A DNA stretch of 15,655 nt from Allobrachymonas sp. (GTDB lineage: Bacteria > Pseudomonadota > Gammaproteobacteria > Burkholderiales > Burkholderiaceae_C), in assembly GCA_017996515.1 (NCBI GenBank), contig JAGOGU010000015.1:1-15655 (forward strand), in the 5' to 3' direction. The first letter of the stretch is position 1. Each line of letters opens with the position of its first letter. The notes below the pieces were generated by a model. The model saw only the letters and a program-made list of their open reading frames with translations, did no database searches and had not been told where the DNA came from. Positions 8,679-15,610 of the stretch are shown piece by piece. Position numbers and translations under genes: made by a program.

Positions 8679-8936
8679 TTATCCGGTACGTTCGCCGCCG
8701 GGCGACAGCAGCCCGTGTTGCAGCAGCAGCTTGCGCAGGGTGTTGCGGTTGATGCCCAGCCATTGGGCGGCTTTGCTCTGGTTGCCGCGCGTGCGCTGCA
8801 TCACCAATTCCAGCAGGGGCTTTTCTACCACGCGCAGCAGCATGTCGTACATGCCCGAAGGCTCTTGTCCTTGCAGGTCGTTCAGGTACGTTTCCAGATT
8901 TTTGTGGATGCAGGCTTGTAGTTGTTCTTTGGACAT
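8679..8936 (-). CDS. fis: Fis-family nucleoid-associated DNA-binding protein
   Basis: A small (85-residue) homodimeric nucleoid protein that bends DNA and regulates growth-linked promoters. The C-terminal helix-turn-helix is clear: GNQSKAAQWLGINRNTLRKL at residues 51-70, preceded by the dimerisation helices (YDMLLRVVEKPLLELVMQRT). The N-terminus is MSKEQLQACIHKNLETYL, and the protein ends shortly after the recognition helix, as Fis does. Sitting directly after dusB is the conserved dusB-fis arrangement of proteobacteria and supports fis itself over an isolated NtrC-type HTH fragment. No strong Shine-Dalgarno is seen, so translation may depend on dusB, 47 bases upstream. Confidence 0.93.
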   Translation of the reverse strand: MSKEQLQACIHKNLETYLNDLQGQEPSGMYDMLLRVVEKPLLELVMQRTRGNQSKAAQWLGINRNTLRKLLLQHGLLSPGGERTG

Positions 8937-8983
8937 GAAAGGTTCTCGTTGTGGTTATCAGGAAAAAATGGAATCCGTGCTGC

Positions 8984-10036
8984 TCAAGCGGCCAGTAAGT
9001 CAGCCTGATCGGCATCTGCAGTATCTTCAGTGGGCGTTAGTGTGGGCAGGCGCATATGTTCGGCTTGCAGGCGGGCAAAAAAGGCATCAATGGCCCGCAT
9101 TTGCGCATCGGCCGATTCGGTGCCGTTGATGTGTTGGCGCAGGGCGTCGCCACCGGGCAAACTGGCCGCATACCAGCCGATGTGCTTGCGTGCGCTGCGC
9201 ACGCCGGTGTATTCGCCATACAGGGCGTAATGGTCTTGCAAATGGTGCTGCAAGGCGGCGTGCGCCTCGGCCACTGTGGGCGGCGGCAGCAGTTCGCCGG
9301 TTTGCAAATAATGGGCAATTTCGCGAAACAGCCAAGGGCGGCCCATGGCGGCGCGGCCAATCATCAACGCATCGGCGCCAGTGGCAGCGCGCACAGCGGC
9401 TGCTTTCTGCGGGCTGTCAATATCGCCATTGGCAACGACCGGAATGCCAACGGCGGCTTTGACCGCCGCAATGGTGTCGTACTCGGCCAAGGCTTTGTAG
9501 CCCTGCTCGCGTGTGCGCCCGTGTATGGCCAGCATGGCAACGCCGGCGCTTTCGGCTTTTTGTGCCAGTTGCACAGCATTGCGGCATTGCGCAGACCAGC
9601 CGGTGCGCATCTTCAGCGTAACGGGCACCCGCTGCGGCAGGCAAGCTGCGACAACGGCTTCGATGATCTGCAAGGCCAGCGTTTCGTTTTGCATCAAGGC
9701 CGAGCCGGCCCATTTTTTGCACACTTTTTTGGCCGGGCAGCCCATGTTGATATCGATGATTTGCGCGCCCCGATCGATGTTGTAGCGGGCGGCTTCGGCC
9801 ATCTCAGTGGGGTCGACGCCTGCAATCTGCACGGCGATGGGGCCGGGTTCGCCTGCATGATCGGTGCGGCGCGAGGTTTTCAGGCTGTGCCACAAATCGC
9901 GGCGGGAAGTCACCATTTCGCTGACGGCATAGCCTGCTCCAAAGCGGCGGCACAGCTGCCGAAACGGCCGATCCGTCACCCCTGCCATAGGGGCGACAAA
10001 CAGCGCGTTTTCAGGAAAGAAATGACCGATTTGCAT
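8984..10036 (-). CDS. dusB: tRNA-dihydrouridine synthase B
   Basis: A flavin enzyme that reduces specific uridines to dihydrouridine in the tRNA D-loop. The 350-residue protein begins MQIGHFFPENALFVAPMAGV. It carries the FMN-barrel motif MAGVTDRPFRQLCR, the Dus signature INMGCPAKKVCKKWAGSALM with catalytic cysteine C100, TLKMRTGW, AIHGRTREQGYKALAEY, VVANGDI and DALMIGRAAMGRPWLF. The frame extends upstream to 10150 but runs back through the putative promoter, so the ATG ending at 10036 is chosen. Its Shine-Dalgarno is poor. It is the first gene of dusB-fis-purH and diverges from the DksA-like gene. The conserved DusB form NMGCPAKKV supports B rather than A or C. Confidence 0.94.
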   Translation of the reverse strand: MQIGHFFPENALFVAPMAGVTDRPFRQLCRRFGAGYAVSEMVTSRRDLWHSLKTSRRTDHAGEPGPIAVQIAGVDPTEMAEAARYNIDRGAQIIDINMGCPAKKVCKKWAGSALMQNETLALQIIEAVVAACLPQRVPVTLKMRTGWSAQCRNAVQLAQKAESAGVAMLAIHGRTREQGYKALAEYDTIAAVKAAVGIPVVANGDIDSPQKAAAVRAATGADALMIGRAAMGRPWLFREIAHYLQTGELLPPPTVAEAHAALQHHLQDHYALYGEYTGVRSARKHIGWYAASLPGGDALRQHINGTESADAQMRAIDAFFARLQAEHMRLPTLTPTEDTADADQADLLAA

Positions 10037-10062
10037 GAGGCGGAAAAGGACAAAAGCGCGAC

Positions 10063-10068
10063 ATTGTA
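10063..10068 (-). promoter_or_regulatory. Candidate -10 element of the dusB-fis-purH operon
   Basis: TACAAT on the minus strand (5 of 6 to the sigma-70 consensus), about 27 bases before the dusB ATG, giving a very short leader. A good -35 is not obvious: AACTTG is at 17-base spacing and TTGTTT at 14. The -35 zone falls inside the palindrome at 10069-10089, so the promoter may depend on a bound regulator. Confidence 0.4.
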
Positions 10069-10089
10069 CTTGCTTAAATTTTAAACAAG
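10069..10089. promoter_or_regulatory. Palindromic operator-like site upstream of dusB
   Basis: Two 10-base arms, CTTGCTTAAA (10069-10078) and TTTAAACAAG (10080-10089), flank a single central T. Nine of ten arm positions are complementary. The site directly abuts the candidate dusB -10 on its upstream side, where an activator or repressor would act. I do not recognise the motif as a named regulator's site. Confidence 0.45.
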
Positions 10090-10253
10090 TTGCGCAGTAG
10101 CGGGCCAAATGGGGGGATAGCCATTTTGCAGCGCAAAGGCTTGCCTGCAAGGCTCAGGTACAGGACAATCAAAGCTTGTCCGCGTTCTCGAAAAGAGAGC
10201 GAATAAGCTCTAAACTATTACTCTGTCATTTACTGTTTTATTGCCGTTACGGC

Positions 10254-10260
10254 AGGAGGA
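10254..10260 (+). promoter_or_regulatory. Strong ribosome binding site of the DksA-like gene
   Basis: AGGAGGA, 6 bases before the ATG at 10267. It is a near-perfect Shine-Dalgarno and the strongest in the window, so this small regulator is probably well translated. Confidence 0.8.
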
Positions 10261-10266
10261 GTTTTC

Positions 10267-10662
10267 ATGTCCACCCGTTTGAACGCGGCTCAGTTGGCCG
10301 AATTGCAGGCCGTATTGTTGCAGCGCAAGGCCGATATCGAGCAGAGGCTGGAGGAGGCACACGAGGGTAAAACACGTGCCGAACATGCGCGCACGGTTCT
10401 TTTGCAAGACGGCGATGATGCGCCCCAGCGCAACTCGGATCGCGAAGTAGATATGGCCTTGAGCGACTTGGGTGTGTTTGATTTGAACCGAATCCAGGTT
10501 GCCTTGGATCGTATCGCAGCGGGCACATACGGGCTGTGCGACGAGTGTGGAGAAGACATTGGATTTGCCCGGCTGCAACTGGAGCCGCAGACTTCGCATT
10601 GTGTCAACTGCAAGTCCCGTTGGGAAAAAGAAACCGGCAAGGCGACTTTCCATCGTATGTGA
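10267..10662 (+). CDS. DksA/TraR-family zinc-finger transcriptional regulator (short form)
   Basis: DksA-family proteins bind the secondary channel of RNA polymerase and, with ppGpp, alter initiation at stringent-response promoters. This 131-residue protein has an N-terminal coiled coil (about residues 7-84), an acidic tip (D48, D50, D51), a four-cysteine zinc site C91-x2-C94 and C112-x2-C115 (GLCDECGEDIGFARL, SHCVNCK), and a basic C-terminal tail. It is shorter than E. coli DksA (151 residues). The tip reads DGDDA rather than the classic DxxDxA, so I treat it as a DksA-like paralogue, not dksA proper. It is alone in its transcript: upstream is the divergent dusB operon, and a strong terminator starts 36 bases after its stop. 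Confidence 0.88.
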   Translation: MSTRLNAAQLAELQAVLLQRKADIEQRLEEAHEGKTRAEHARTVLLQDGDDAPQRNSDREVDMALSDLGVFDLNRIQVALDRIAAGTYGLCDECGEDIGFARLQLEPQTSHCVNCKSRWEKETGKATFHRM

Positions 10663-10698
10663 TGCATGTGCTTTGCCTGAAGCATGCTTGAAACCAAC

Positions 10699-10735
10699 AA
10701 AAAACCGCTGCATGGGAAACATGCAGCGGTTTTTT
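10699..10735. terminator. Strong bidirectional intrinsic terminator
   Basis: CCGCTGCATG (10705-10714) pairs perfectly with CATGCAGCGG (10720-10729) across a five-base GGAAA loop. Six A residues precede the stem and six T residues follow it, so it should act for the DksA-like gene on plus and for the BON lipoprotein gene on minus, whose stop is about 50 bases away. Confidence 0.95.
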
Positions 10736-10781
10736 CATGCGTGGCAGGTCACGTCCATGCGACCAAAGGGTTGGTGGTCGC

Positions 10782-11549
10782 TTATGGCGTCGTGCTGCCA
10801 GGCGCAGTGGGTGTTGCAGGCGCAACTGGAATCAGTTGTGGATTGGCGGGCACGTTCGACGGGTAAGGAGCCGCAGGCGCTACCGGTGTGGCATGGGTTG
10901 GCACAGCATTCATGGGCAAAGAGTTGTTAATGGCTGCATCGCCCACGATCTCGAATACCTTGACGACTTTCTGCACGCCACTGACACCGCTGGCAACAGC
11001 AGCCGCGCGATCGCTCTCTTGTTGCGTGACGATGCCCATGAGGTAAACCACGCCGTTTTCCGTGGTGACTTTGACGGCATTGGATCGCACGTTGCGGCTG
11101 CCTACCAGCGCGGTTTTCACGCGCGCGCTGGTCAAGGCGTCGTTCGGCGTGCTGGCGGCAAGGTTGCCCACACTCACTTCATTCACGATGTAGCGTGCAT
11201 TGGGCAGTGTTCGGGCGGTGTTTTCAACCAGATCACGATCAGCCTGTGTAAAGACCTGGCCGGTCAGTAGCACCACGCGGTTGTAGCTGGTCACGCTAAC
11301 CGAACCGCGATTTTGCAACGCGGTGCTGATACGGCTGCTGCCGCGCATTTCGATGGCTTCGTCGTCCAGCTGGGCGCCCGAGCTGCGGCGATCGGTCGCC
11401 AGCAGCAAGCCACCGACAACGCCGGTAACCATCAGCGGAACACAGGCGCTCAGGCTGCCGGCCAACACGCCACTCAACACCACGGTGCGCAGCAGGGCAG
11501 GCCAACGACGGGGCGTTGCAGAACGGGAAGCGGAAAAAGACAAAAGCAT
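10782..11549 (-). CDS. dolP: BON-domain outer-membrane lipoprotein, DolP/YraP-like
   Basis: DolP-type lipoproteins sit in the outer membrane facing the periplasm, where the E. coli homologue supports envelope integrity and BAM function. The 255-residue protein has a basic signal peptide and lipobox LSAC with the lipidated cysteine at C36. Two BON domains follow: about residues 75-133 (VSVTSYNRVVLLTGQV, RYIVNEVSVG) and 140-205 (VKVTTENGVVYLMGIV, GVQKVVKVFEIVG). A proline/alanine-rich tail of about 45 residues (VAPATPTAPGSTTP at the end) is longer than in E. coli DolP. The ATG ending at 11549 has AAGGAG 7 bases upstream (11557-11562); the open extension to 11597 has no function. Proximity to yraN and rsmI is the YraP neighbourhood. 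Confidence 0.85.
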   Translation of the reverse strand: MLLSFSASRSATPRRWPALLRTVVLSGVLAGSLSACVPLMVTGVVGGLLLATDRRSSGAQLDDEAIEMRGSSRISTALQNRGSVSVTSYNRVVLLTGQVFTQADRDLVENTARTLPNARYIVNEVSVGNLAASTPNDALTSARVKTALVGSRNVRSNAVKVTTENGVVYLMGIVTQQESDRAAAVASGVSGVQKVVKVFEIVGDAAINNSLPMNAVPTHATPVAPAAPYPSNVPANPQLIPVAPATPTAPGSTTP

Positions 11550-11675
11550 GGCAAAACTCCTTGAAAACTGCGGCCAACCGCGTGTGCAATTGACCACTAA
11601 TGGTAAACGGAAAGAATCGCTTGCAAACAGCGTGATGATACAGACAGCGATAGGCCGTGCAAGCCTGCCTCTGTA

Positions 11676-12146
11676 TCAAGCTGCATCAAAAGCGGCCACC
11701 AGCCATGTCCAGTGCCAAGGCGGGCCAGGCTGGTCGCAGGCCATCACGTCGAAGCGGCAGGCGGGCAGGTGCTCGAGCTGTTGCAGATAGTGTTGCGCGG
11801 CGTGGATGATGCGGCGCTGTTTCAAGCCTCCTACGCTGGCGGCCGCGCCGCCGTGGCTGCTGCCCGAGCGCAGGCGCACTTCCACAAAAACCAGGGTGCC
11901 ATCGGCTGCGCGCATAATGGCATCAATTTCTCCGCCGCCGCGCCCGGGTGTTTGGTAGTTGCGCTCCAGCAGGGTCAGGCCCTGTTGCTGCAGCCAGGCA
12001 ATGGCAGCGGCCTCGGCCGCATCGCCCGCTTGTTTGCGGCTGGCCGTTTGGCGGGCAAGCGCATCCTTTGGCGCAGACGCTGCCTGCTGCGGGTTGGCGC
12101 GGCGTTCGGGGGCAATGAATTGATTGATACGTCGAAAGAAACCCAT
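11676..12146 (-). CDS. yraN: YraN family (UPF0102) endonuclease-like protein
   Basis: A 156-residue UPF0102 protein with a restriction-endonuclease-like fold; its biological role is not settled. The conserved core starts at about residue 37 (RKQAGDAAEAAAIAWLQQQG) and contains GRGGGEIDAIM with E73 and D75, then LVFVEVRLR (87-93), matching the GEIDLI...VFVEVK motif, with arginine in place of the usual lysine. The C-terminus CRFDVMACDQP also fits. The first 36 residues form a variable extension. The ATG ends at 12146 and is preceded by GGGAGGG about 11 bases upstream, which lies inside the rsmI coding region. The dolP gene follows after 126 bases with no diaA between. Confidence 0.9.
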   Translation of the reverse strand: MGFFRRINQFIAPERRANPQQAASAPKDALARQTASRKQAGDAAEAAAIAWLQQQGLTLLERNYQTPGRGGGEIDAIMRAADGTLVFVEVRLRSGSSHGGAAASVGGLKQRRIIHAAQHYLQQLEHLPACRFDVMACDQPGPPWHWTWLVAAFDAA

Positions 12147-12154
12147 TGGTGAAT

Positions 12155-13105
12155 ATGCCCTCCCAGACTGGCTTGAGCAATGCCCTGCAGGTGGCAGCGG
12201 CGGTGGCTGGCAATCAATCTTATCCGCAAGGCTGCCTGTATCTGGTGGCCACGCCCATCGGCAACCTGGCCGACATCAGCCTGCGCGCCTTGCATGTGCT
12301 GCATATGGCCGATGTATTGGCCTGCGAAGACACCCGCCACACGCAGGCGCTGCTGCGTGCCTGGGGGATGCAGCGCCCATCCGGCGAATTGTTGGCCCTG
12401 CACCAGCATAACGAACAACAGGCCGCACAGCATGTGGTGCAGCGGCTGCAGCAAGGGCAGCGGGTGGCCTATGTGAGCGATGCGGGCACGCCCGCCATCA
12501 GCGACCCCGGGGCACGCCTGGTGCAGGCGGTGCAAGCGGCGGGTTTGCGCGTGATGCCGATTCCCGGTGCCAGCAGTGTGATTGCTGCCTTGAGTGCCAG
12601 CGGGGCGGATACGGTAGAAGCCGCCAGCGGCGTGGCTGGGGTGGACGGTGGCTGGGTGTTTGCAGGTTTTTTGCCTGCCAAGGGGCGCGAGCGCCAGCAA
12701 GCGTTGCAGGCCTTGCAGGCGGAGCGCCGCACCGTGGTGCTGTTGGAGGCGCCGCACCGTATCACTGCGTTGTGTGCCGAATTGGCGGCTTGCGGCGATC
12801 GCACCGTGACGCTGGCGCGTGAGCTGACCAAACAGTTTGAAAGCATCGTGACCCTGCCTGCGGCTGAACTGCCTGCGTGGATGCAGGCCGCGCCTGAGCA
12901 CAGCAAGGGGGAATTTGTGGTGGTGCTGCATCCCCTGCGGCCAACCGCGGCGGCGGAGGCCCATTTGCAGCCAGAGCAGGAAAGGGTGCTGCGCCTGCTG
13001 TTGCAAGAGTTGCCCACCAAGGCCGCAGTCAAATTGGCGGCCGAGATCACAGGCGCTGCGCGCAATGATCTGTATGCATGCGCTTTGCGCATCAAAGGGG
13101 AATAA
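12155..13105 (+). CDS. rsmI: 16S rRNA (cytidine-1402-2'-O)-methyltransferase
   Basis: RsmI uses S-adenosylmethionine to methylate the 2'-O of C1402 in the ribosomal decoding centre. The 316-residue protein carries the tetrapyrrole-methylase fold motifs of RsmI: LYLVATPIGNLADISLRAL near the N-terminus, ACEDTRHTQALL, AYVSDAGTPAISDPGARLV, PIPGASSVIAALSASGA, GFLPAKGRERQQAL, VLLEAPHRI and RELTKQFESIV. The ATG at 12155 is chosen; TTG (12146) and GTG (12149) lie in frame just upstream, and no clear ribosome binding site favours one. It starts only 8 bases from yraN, head to head, so their promoters must overlap each other's reading frames. Length and motifs are normal. Confidence 0.95.
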   Translation: MPSQTGLSNALQVAAAVAGNQSYPQGCLYLVATPIGNLADISLRALHVLHMADVLACEDTRHTQALLRAWGMQRPSGELLALHQHNEQQAAQHVVQRLQQGQRVAYVSDAGTPAISDPGARLVQAVQAAGLRVMPIPGASSVIAALSASGADTVEAASGVAGVDGGWVFAGFLPAKGRERQQALQALQAERRTVVLLEAPHRITALCAELAACGDRTVTLARELTKQFESIVTLPAAELPAWMQAAPEHSKGEFVVVLHPLRPTAAAEAHLQPEQERVLRLLLQELPTKAAVKLAAEITGAARNDLYACALRIKGE

Positions 13106-13121
13106 GGGCTTAAAAAAGCCC
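13106..13121 (+). terminator. Weak hairpin just after rsmI
   Basis: GGGCTT (13106-13111) pairs with AAGCCC (13116-13121) across an AAAA loop, immediately after the rsmI stop codon. Only a short AT-rich run (AAATTTT) follows, several bases away, so it is at best a weak terminator between convergent rsmI and coaX. Confidence 0.3.
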
Positions 13122-13193
13122 TGAGAAATTTTGGCTTATTAGGGCGGAGCGGGCAGTGTCTGCGGCTGTGAGCCTGTGGCGCAGCGCGCGGCT

Positions 13194-13973
13194 TTACAGC
13201 CCCTGTTCCGCCGCCAGCACCAGCAGGCCGTCAAAAATCAGCGATTCCACCAATTCGAACGGCGTTTCCATATACGGAGCCAACTTCCAGCCTGCGCCAC
13301 CCGTCATCAGGCACATGGGAGCAGCGCCACAATGGGCATGCACATGGCGCACCATGCGCTGCACGGCGCCAACCAGGGCAAAGGTGCCGCCGCTGGTCAG
13401 GGCGTCGCTGGTATTGGTGGGAAACGGTGTCACCTGCCCCGTTGGCAGATGTTGCAGGCCGGCTGTGCCGATTTCCAGCGCGTGCAGCATGATGCCGTGG
13501 CCGGGCAGGATGTATCCGCCCAGAAATTTGCCGTGTGCATCAATGGCTTCAATCGTCACGGCCGTGCCCACCATGACAACCACCAGCGGGCTGGGTGCCG
13601 TGCCGGCAGTGGCTTGCAGCATGTGGCGGCGGGCGCCGATCATGGCGACCCAGCGATCTGCGCCCAAGCGGTCGGGAATATCGTAGCCATTGAGCAGGCC
13701 CGCACCTTCGCTGCGGGCCACCACCCAGCGCGGTTGCAGATCGGGCCAAATTTCCATCTGCTCTTCGATGCGGTGTTTGAGCGCATCGCCCGCTACCACG
13801 CAGCCCAGCATGCAGGTGGGCGGTGCGAGATTTTTCCACGCCGTGTCGGCCAGGGTGTCGATCTGCTCCAGAAAATGCGCGTCGTGCGCCAGCATGTGCG
13901 CGCCGGGCTGCGGTTTGTTGTAGCAGGCCCACTTCAGGCGGGTGTTGCCAATATCGATGGCCAGAAAGGTCAT
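13194..13973 (-). CDS. coaX: Type III pantothenate kinase
   Basis: CoaX phosphorylates pantothenate, the first step of coenzyme A synthesis. The 259-residue protein of the acetate/sugar-kinase fold opens with [16 protein letters not shown] (D7 and N10 of the phosphate-binding loop), then [14 protein letters not shown] (D106, R107), [10 protein letters not shown] (136-145), GGYILPG (152-158), [15 protein letters not shown] and [14 protein letters not shown]. The ATG ending at 13973 is chosen over one at 13997 because family similarity starts there. The ribosome binding site is weak (AAGG 11 bases away). In many relatives birA precedes coaX on the same strand; here there is no room for it, since a divergent gene starts within 300 bases. 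A valine (V135) stands where some family members have an acidic residue before GTA. Confidence 0.93.
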   Translation of the reverse strand: MTFLAIDIGNTRLKWACYNKPQPGAHMLAHDAHFLEQIDTLADTAWKNLAPPTCMLGCVVAGDALKHRIEEQMEIWPDLQPRWVVARSEGAGLLNGYDIPDRLGADRWVAMIGARRHMLQATAGTAPSPLVVVMVGTAVTIEAIDAHGKFLGGYILPGHGIMLHALEIGTAGLQHLPTGQVTPFPTNTSDALTSGGTFALVGAVQRMVRHVHAHCGAAPMCLMTGGAGWKLAPYMETPFELVESLIFDGLLVLAAEQGL

Positions 13974-14092
13974 GTTGGGATCGGCCTTGCCACCCATCCA
14001 GCAGACGGGCTAGGCGAAAGAAGTGAAGAAACGGGTGGCATTATCTGCTGCTCTGTGCCTATTTAGAGCCTGCGCCCATTTTTTCGTGTGTA

Positions 14093-14118
14093 CGCGTGTA
14101 GCGCGTGTAGATCACGCG
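14093..14118. promoter_or_regulatory. Tandem and inverted repeat between divergent coaX and PAP2 genes
   Basis: CGCGTGTAG occurs twice back to back (14093-14101 and 14102-14110). The second copy starts a perfect inverted repeat, CGCGTG (14102-14107) and CACGCG (14113-14118), around a 5-base spacer. It sits in the roughly 300-base divergent intergenic region, a plausible place for an operator. I do not recognise the site. Confidence 0.35.
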
Positions 14119-14270
14119 GTGGTAGCCTGGGCATGTTTCCCACCCTTTTCAGGCCGATGGTGTGAGTGGCCGAGCGGGTATCGCATGGATGTCGTGTTGG
14201 CGTTGAGGCGCTTGCTGCTTTTGCCCAAGCGGCGAGAGGGCGTGTGGCTTTGTATCATCTGCAAAGTGCA

Positions 14271-14945
14271 ATGGATGTGATGTGGTGGTGGATGTTGGGC
14301 TTTTCCATGGATGGCAAGCGAGTGAAAGCGTATGCACGCTTTCTCGTGTGTTTTTGTCTGCTCTTTTTCCCGGTGTACGGTGGGGCTGGGTACTGGGCCG
14401 CGCATCATGCGCCGCGCCTGTATGCCTTGTACTTGCCATGGGAGCGGGCCATTCCTTTGGTGCCATGGATGATCTGGCCCTATCTCAGCTTGTATATGTT
14501 GTTCGTTTTGCCGTTGCTGGTTTTGACGCCGGAGCAGCTGAAGGTGTTGTCCCGGCAATCAACCGTGTGCTTGTTGCTGGCAGGGGCAGCTTTTGTGCTG
14601 GTGCCGGGGCGCAATGGCTACGCCCCTGAATCGCTGGCGGGCTTTTACGGCCATATGTATCAGGTGCTGCATGTGGTAGATGCGCCGTCCAATCTGGTGC
14701 CGTCTTTGCATGTGGTTTTCAGCGCCCTGATTTTGTGGGCTTGTGCAGAGCAGGCCCACTGCCGCCATGTCACCCCGATTTTTGCCATCTGGTTGCTGGT
14801 GCTCTGCGCGTCCACGTTGCTCACCCACCAACACCATCTGCTAGACGTGGTCAGCGGGTTGTTGCTGGCGTGGGGCGTGCGCCGCGCTTGGCCCTTGCCA
14901 AGTGGTTCGGCGCGAAAAATTAAGCCGCCCGCTTCGGGCGCTTGA
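14271..14945 (+). CDS. PAP2-superfamily integral membrane phosphatase/transferase
   Basis: A polytopic membrane protein with the vanadium-haloperoxidase/PAP2 catalytic motifs used to hydrolyse or transfer lipid-linked phosphate groups. With the start at 14271 (MDVMWWWMLGF) it is 224 residues. It has several hydrophobic helices, the PSLH motif at about 144-147 (LVPSLHVVFSALILW) and the second active-site motif TLLTHQHHLLDVVSG with H188 and D192. The PSLH plus T-x4-H-x3-D pattern, with no clear KX6RP motif, is like the AUR1-type PAP2 subgroup rather than classic PAP2. The frame extends back to a GTG at 14166; that part is arginine-rich and lacks a membrane helix. The substrate is unknown. Its last 26 bases overlap the convergent downstream gene. 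Confidence 0.8.
   Translation: MDVMWWWMLGFSMDGKRVKAYARFLVCFCLLFFPVYGGAGYWAAHHAPRLYALYLPWERAIPLVPWMIWPYLSLYMLFVLPLLVLTPEQLKVLSRQSTVCLLLAGAAFVLVPGRNGYAPESLAGFYGHMYQVLHVVDAPSNLVPSLHVVFSALILWACAEQAHCRHVTPIFAIWLLVLCASTLLTHQHHLLDVVSGLLLAWGVRRAWPLPSGSARKIKPPASGA
14915..14943 (-). terminator. Intrinsic terminator inside the overlapping 3' ends of two convergent genes
   Basis: On plus, AAGC-C-GCCCG (14922-14931, one bulged C) pairs with CGGGCGCTT (14935-14943) around a CTT loop. On minus the stem is followed within two bases by five T residues (14915-14919). The stop codon of the minus-strand gene (14920-14922) touches the stem, and the plus-strand gene's stop (14943-14945) closes it. It should end transcription of the NTF2-like gene; on plus it has no T-run. 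Confidence 0.6.
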
Positions 14946-15582
14946 CCAGCCAGCCCAGCGCGAAGCCCAATATCAACCCAACGGCTGCGCCGCCCGCAGC
15001 AAACCAGGTGATGCTGCGCTCAATGGCGTTGATGACGGGGTTGTCCAGAAAATTCACGCCCATGTGCACCGCCAGCAGCTTCCAGCTGCCGTCAGGTTGC
15101 TGGATGGAGGTGGCCGTCCACCGCCCCTGCATATCGAACTGGCGGCCGTCGGCCAGTTCGTAATGTTCATGGGTTGTGCCGCGCGTGATGGCAAATGTGC
15201 CGGTATAAATTTGCGAAAGCTCATCGGCCTCTGGCTGGATGGAGATTTTGTTCATGCGCAAGGTGCTGCGGGTGAACAAGTCGTCGTAATACTGTTTGAG
15301 CGCAGGCAAGCCATTGAAGCTGTCTTGGGTGTTGACGGTGGCGACGAACGACGGGTGCAGCAACTGCCCAACGGCATCAAAGTCGGGCTTGGAGATAGCC
15401 TGGGCCATATCGGTTTTGAGGGCGCGCAGCGCGTCGTGCTCTGCATCCAGATGGGCGCTTGCTGCCGAGGCGGGCGCCGTAGGTTGTGCCTGGGCGTGCA
15501 GCAAGGGCAACGCAAACAAGGTGCAAGCCAGCATGCGGCGTAAAGCGGGGCGCAAAAAAGGGCGTAGAACGAGGTGCGTCAT
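14920..15582 (-). CDS. Secreted NTF2/SnoaL-like protein with C-terminal membrane anchor
   Basis: A 220-residue protein of unknown specific function. An N-terminal signal peptide (basic start, hydrophobic ACTLFALPLL, likely cleavage after HAQA) directs export. The middle (about residues 45-165) looks like a DUF4440/SnoaL-type NTF2 fold: MAQAISKPDFDAVGQLLHPS, LPALKQYYDDLF, then GRWTATSIQQPDGSWKLLAVHMG. A C-terminal membrane segment follows (FAAGGAAVGLILGFALGWLV), with a basic tail KRPKRAA that would lie in the cytoplasm. The domain would thus sit in the periplasm on the inner membrane. The ATG ending at 15582 has AAGGAAG 6 bases upstream (15589-15595), better than the ATG at 15600. The family assignment is by pattern only. 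Confidence 0.75.
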   Translation of the reverse strand: MTHLVLRPFLRPALRRMLACTLFALPLLHAQAQPTAPASAASAHLDAEHDALRALKTDMAQAISKPDFDAVGQLLHPSFVATVNTQDSFNGLPALKQYYDDLFTRSTLRMNKISIQPEADELSQIYTGTFAITRGTTHEHYELADGRQFDMQGRWTATSIQQPDGSWKLLAVHMGVNFLDNPVINAIERSITWFAAGGAAVGLILGFALGWLVKRPKRAA

Positions 15583-15610
15583 GGTGTGCTTCCTTTCCAA
15601 AAAAGAAGGG

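Noticed and set aside
9056..10084. 342-codon plus-strand open frame
   Set aside because: Antisense to dusB, with no recognisable domain.
11975..13006. 343-codon minus-strand open frame
   Set aside because: Antisense to rsmI; rich in H, Q and R with no motif.
14023..14280. 85-codon plus frame starting GTG with a signal-peptide-like beginning
   Set aside because: No ribosome binding site, it runs through the repeat-rich divergent promoter region, and it ends just inside the PAP2 gene in another frame.
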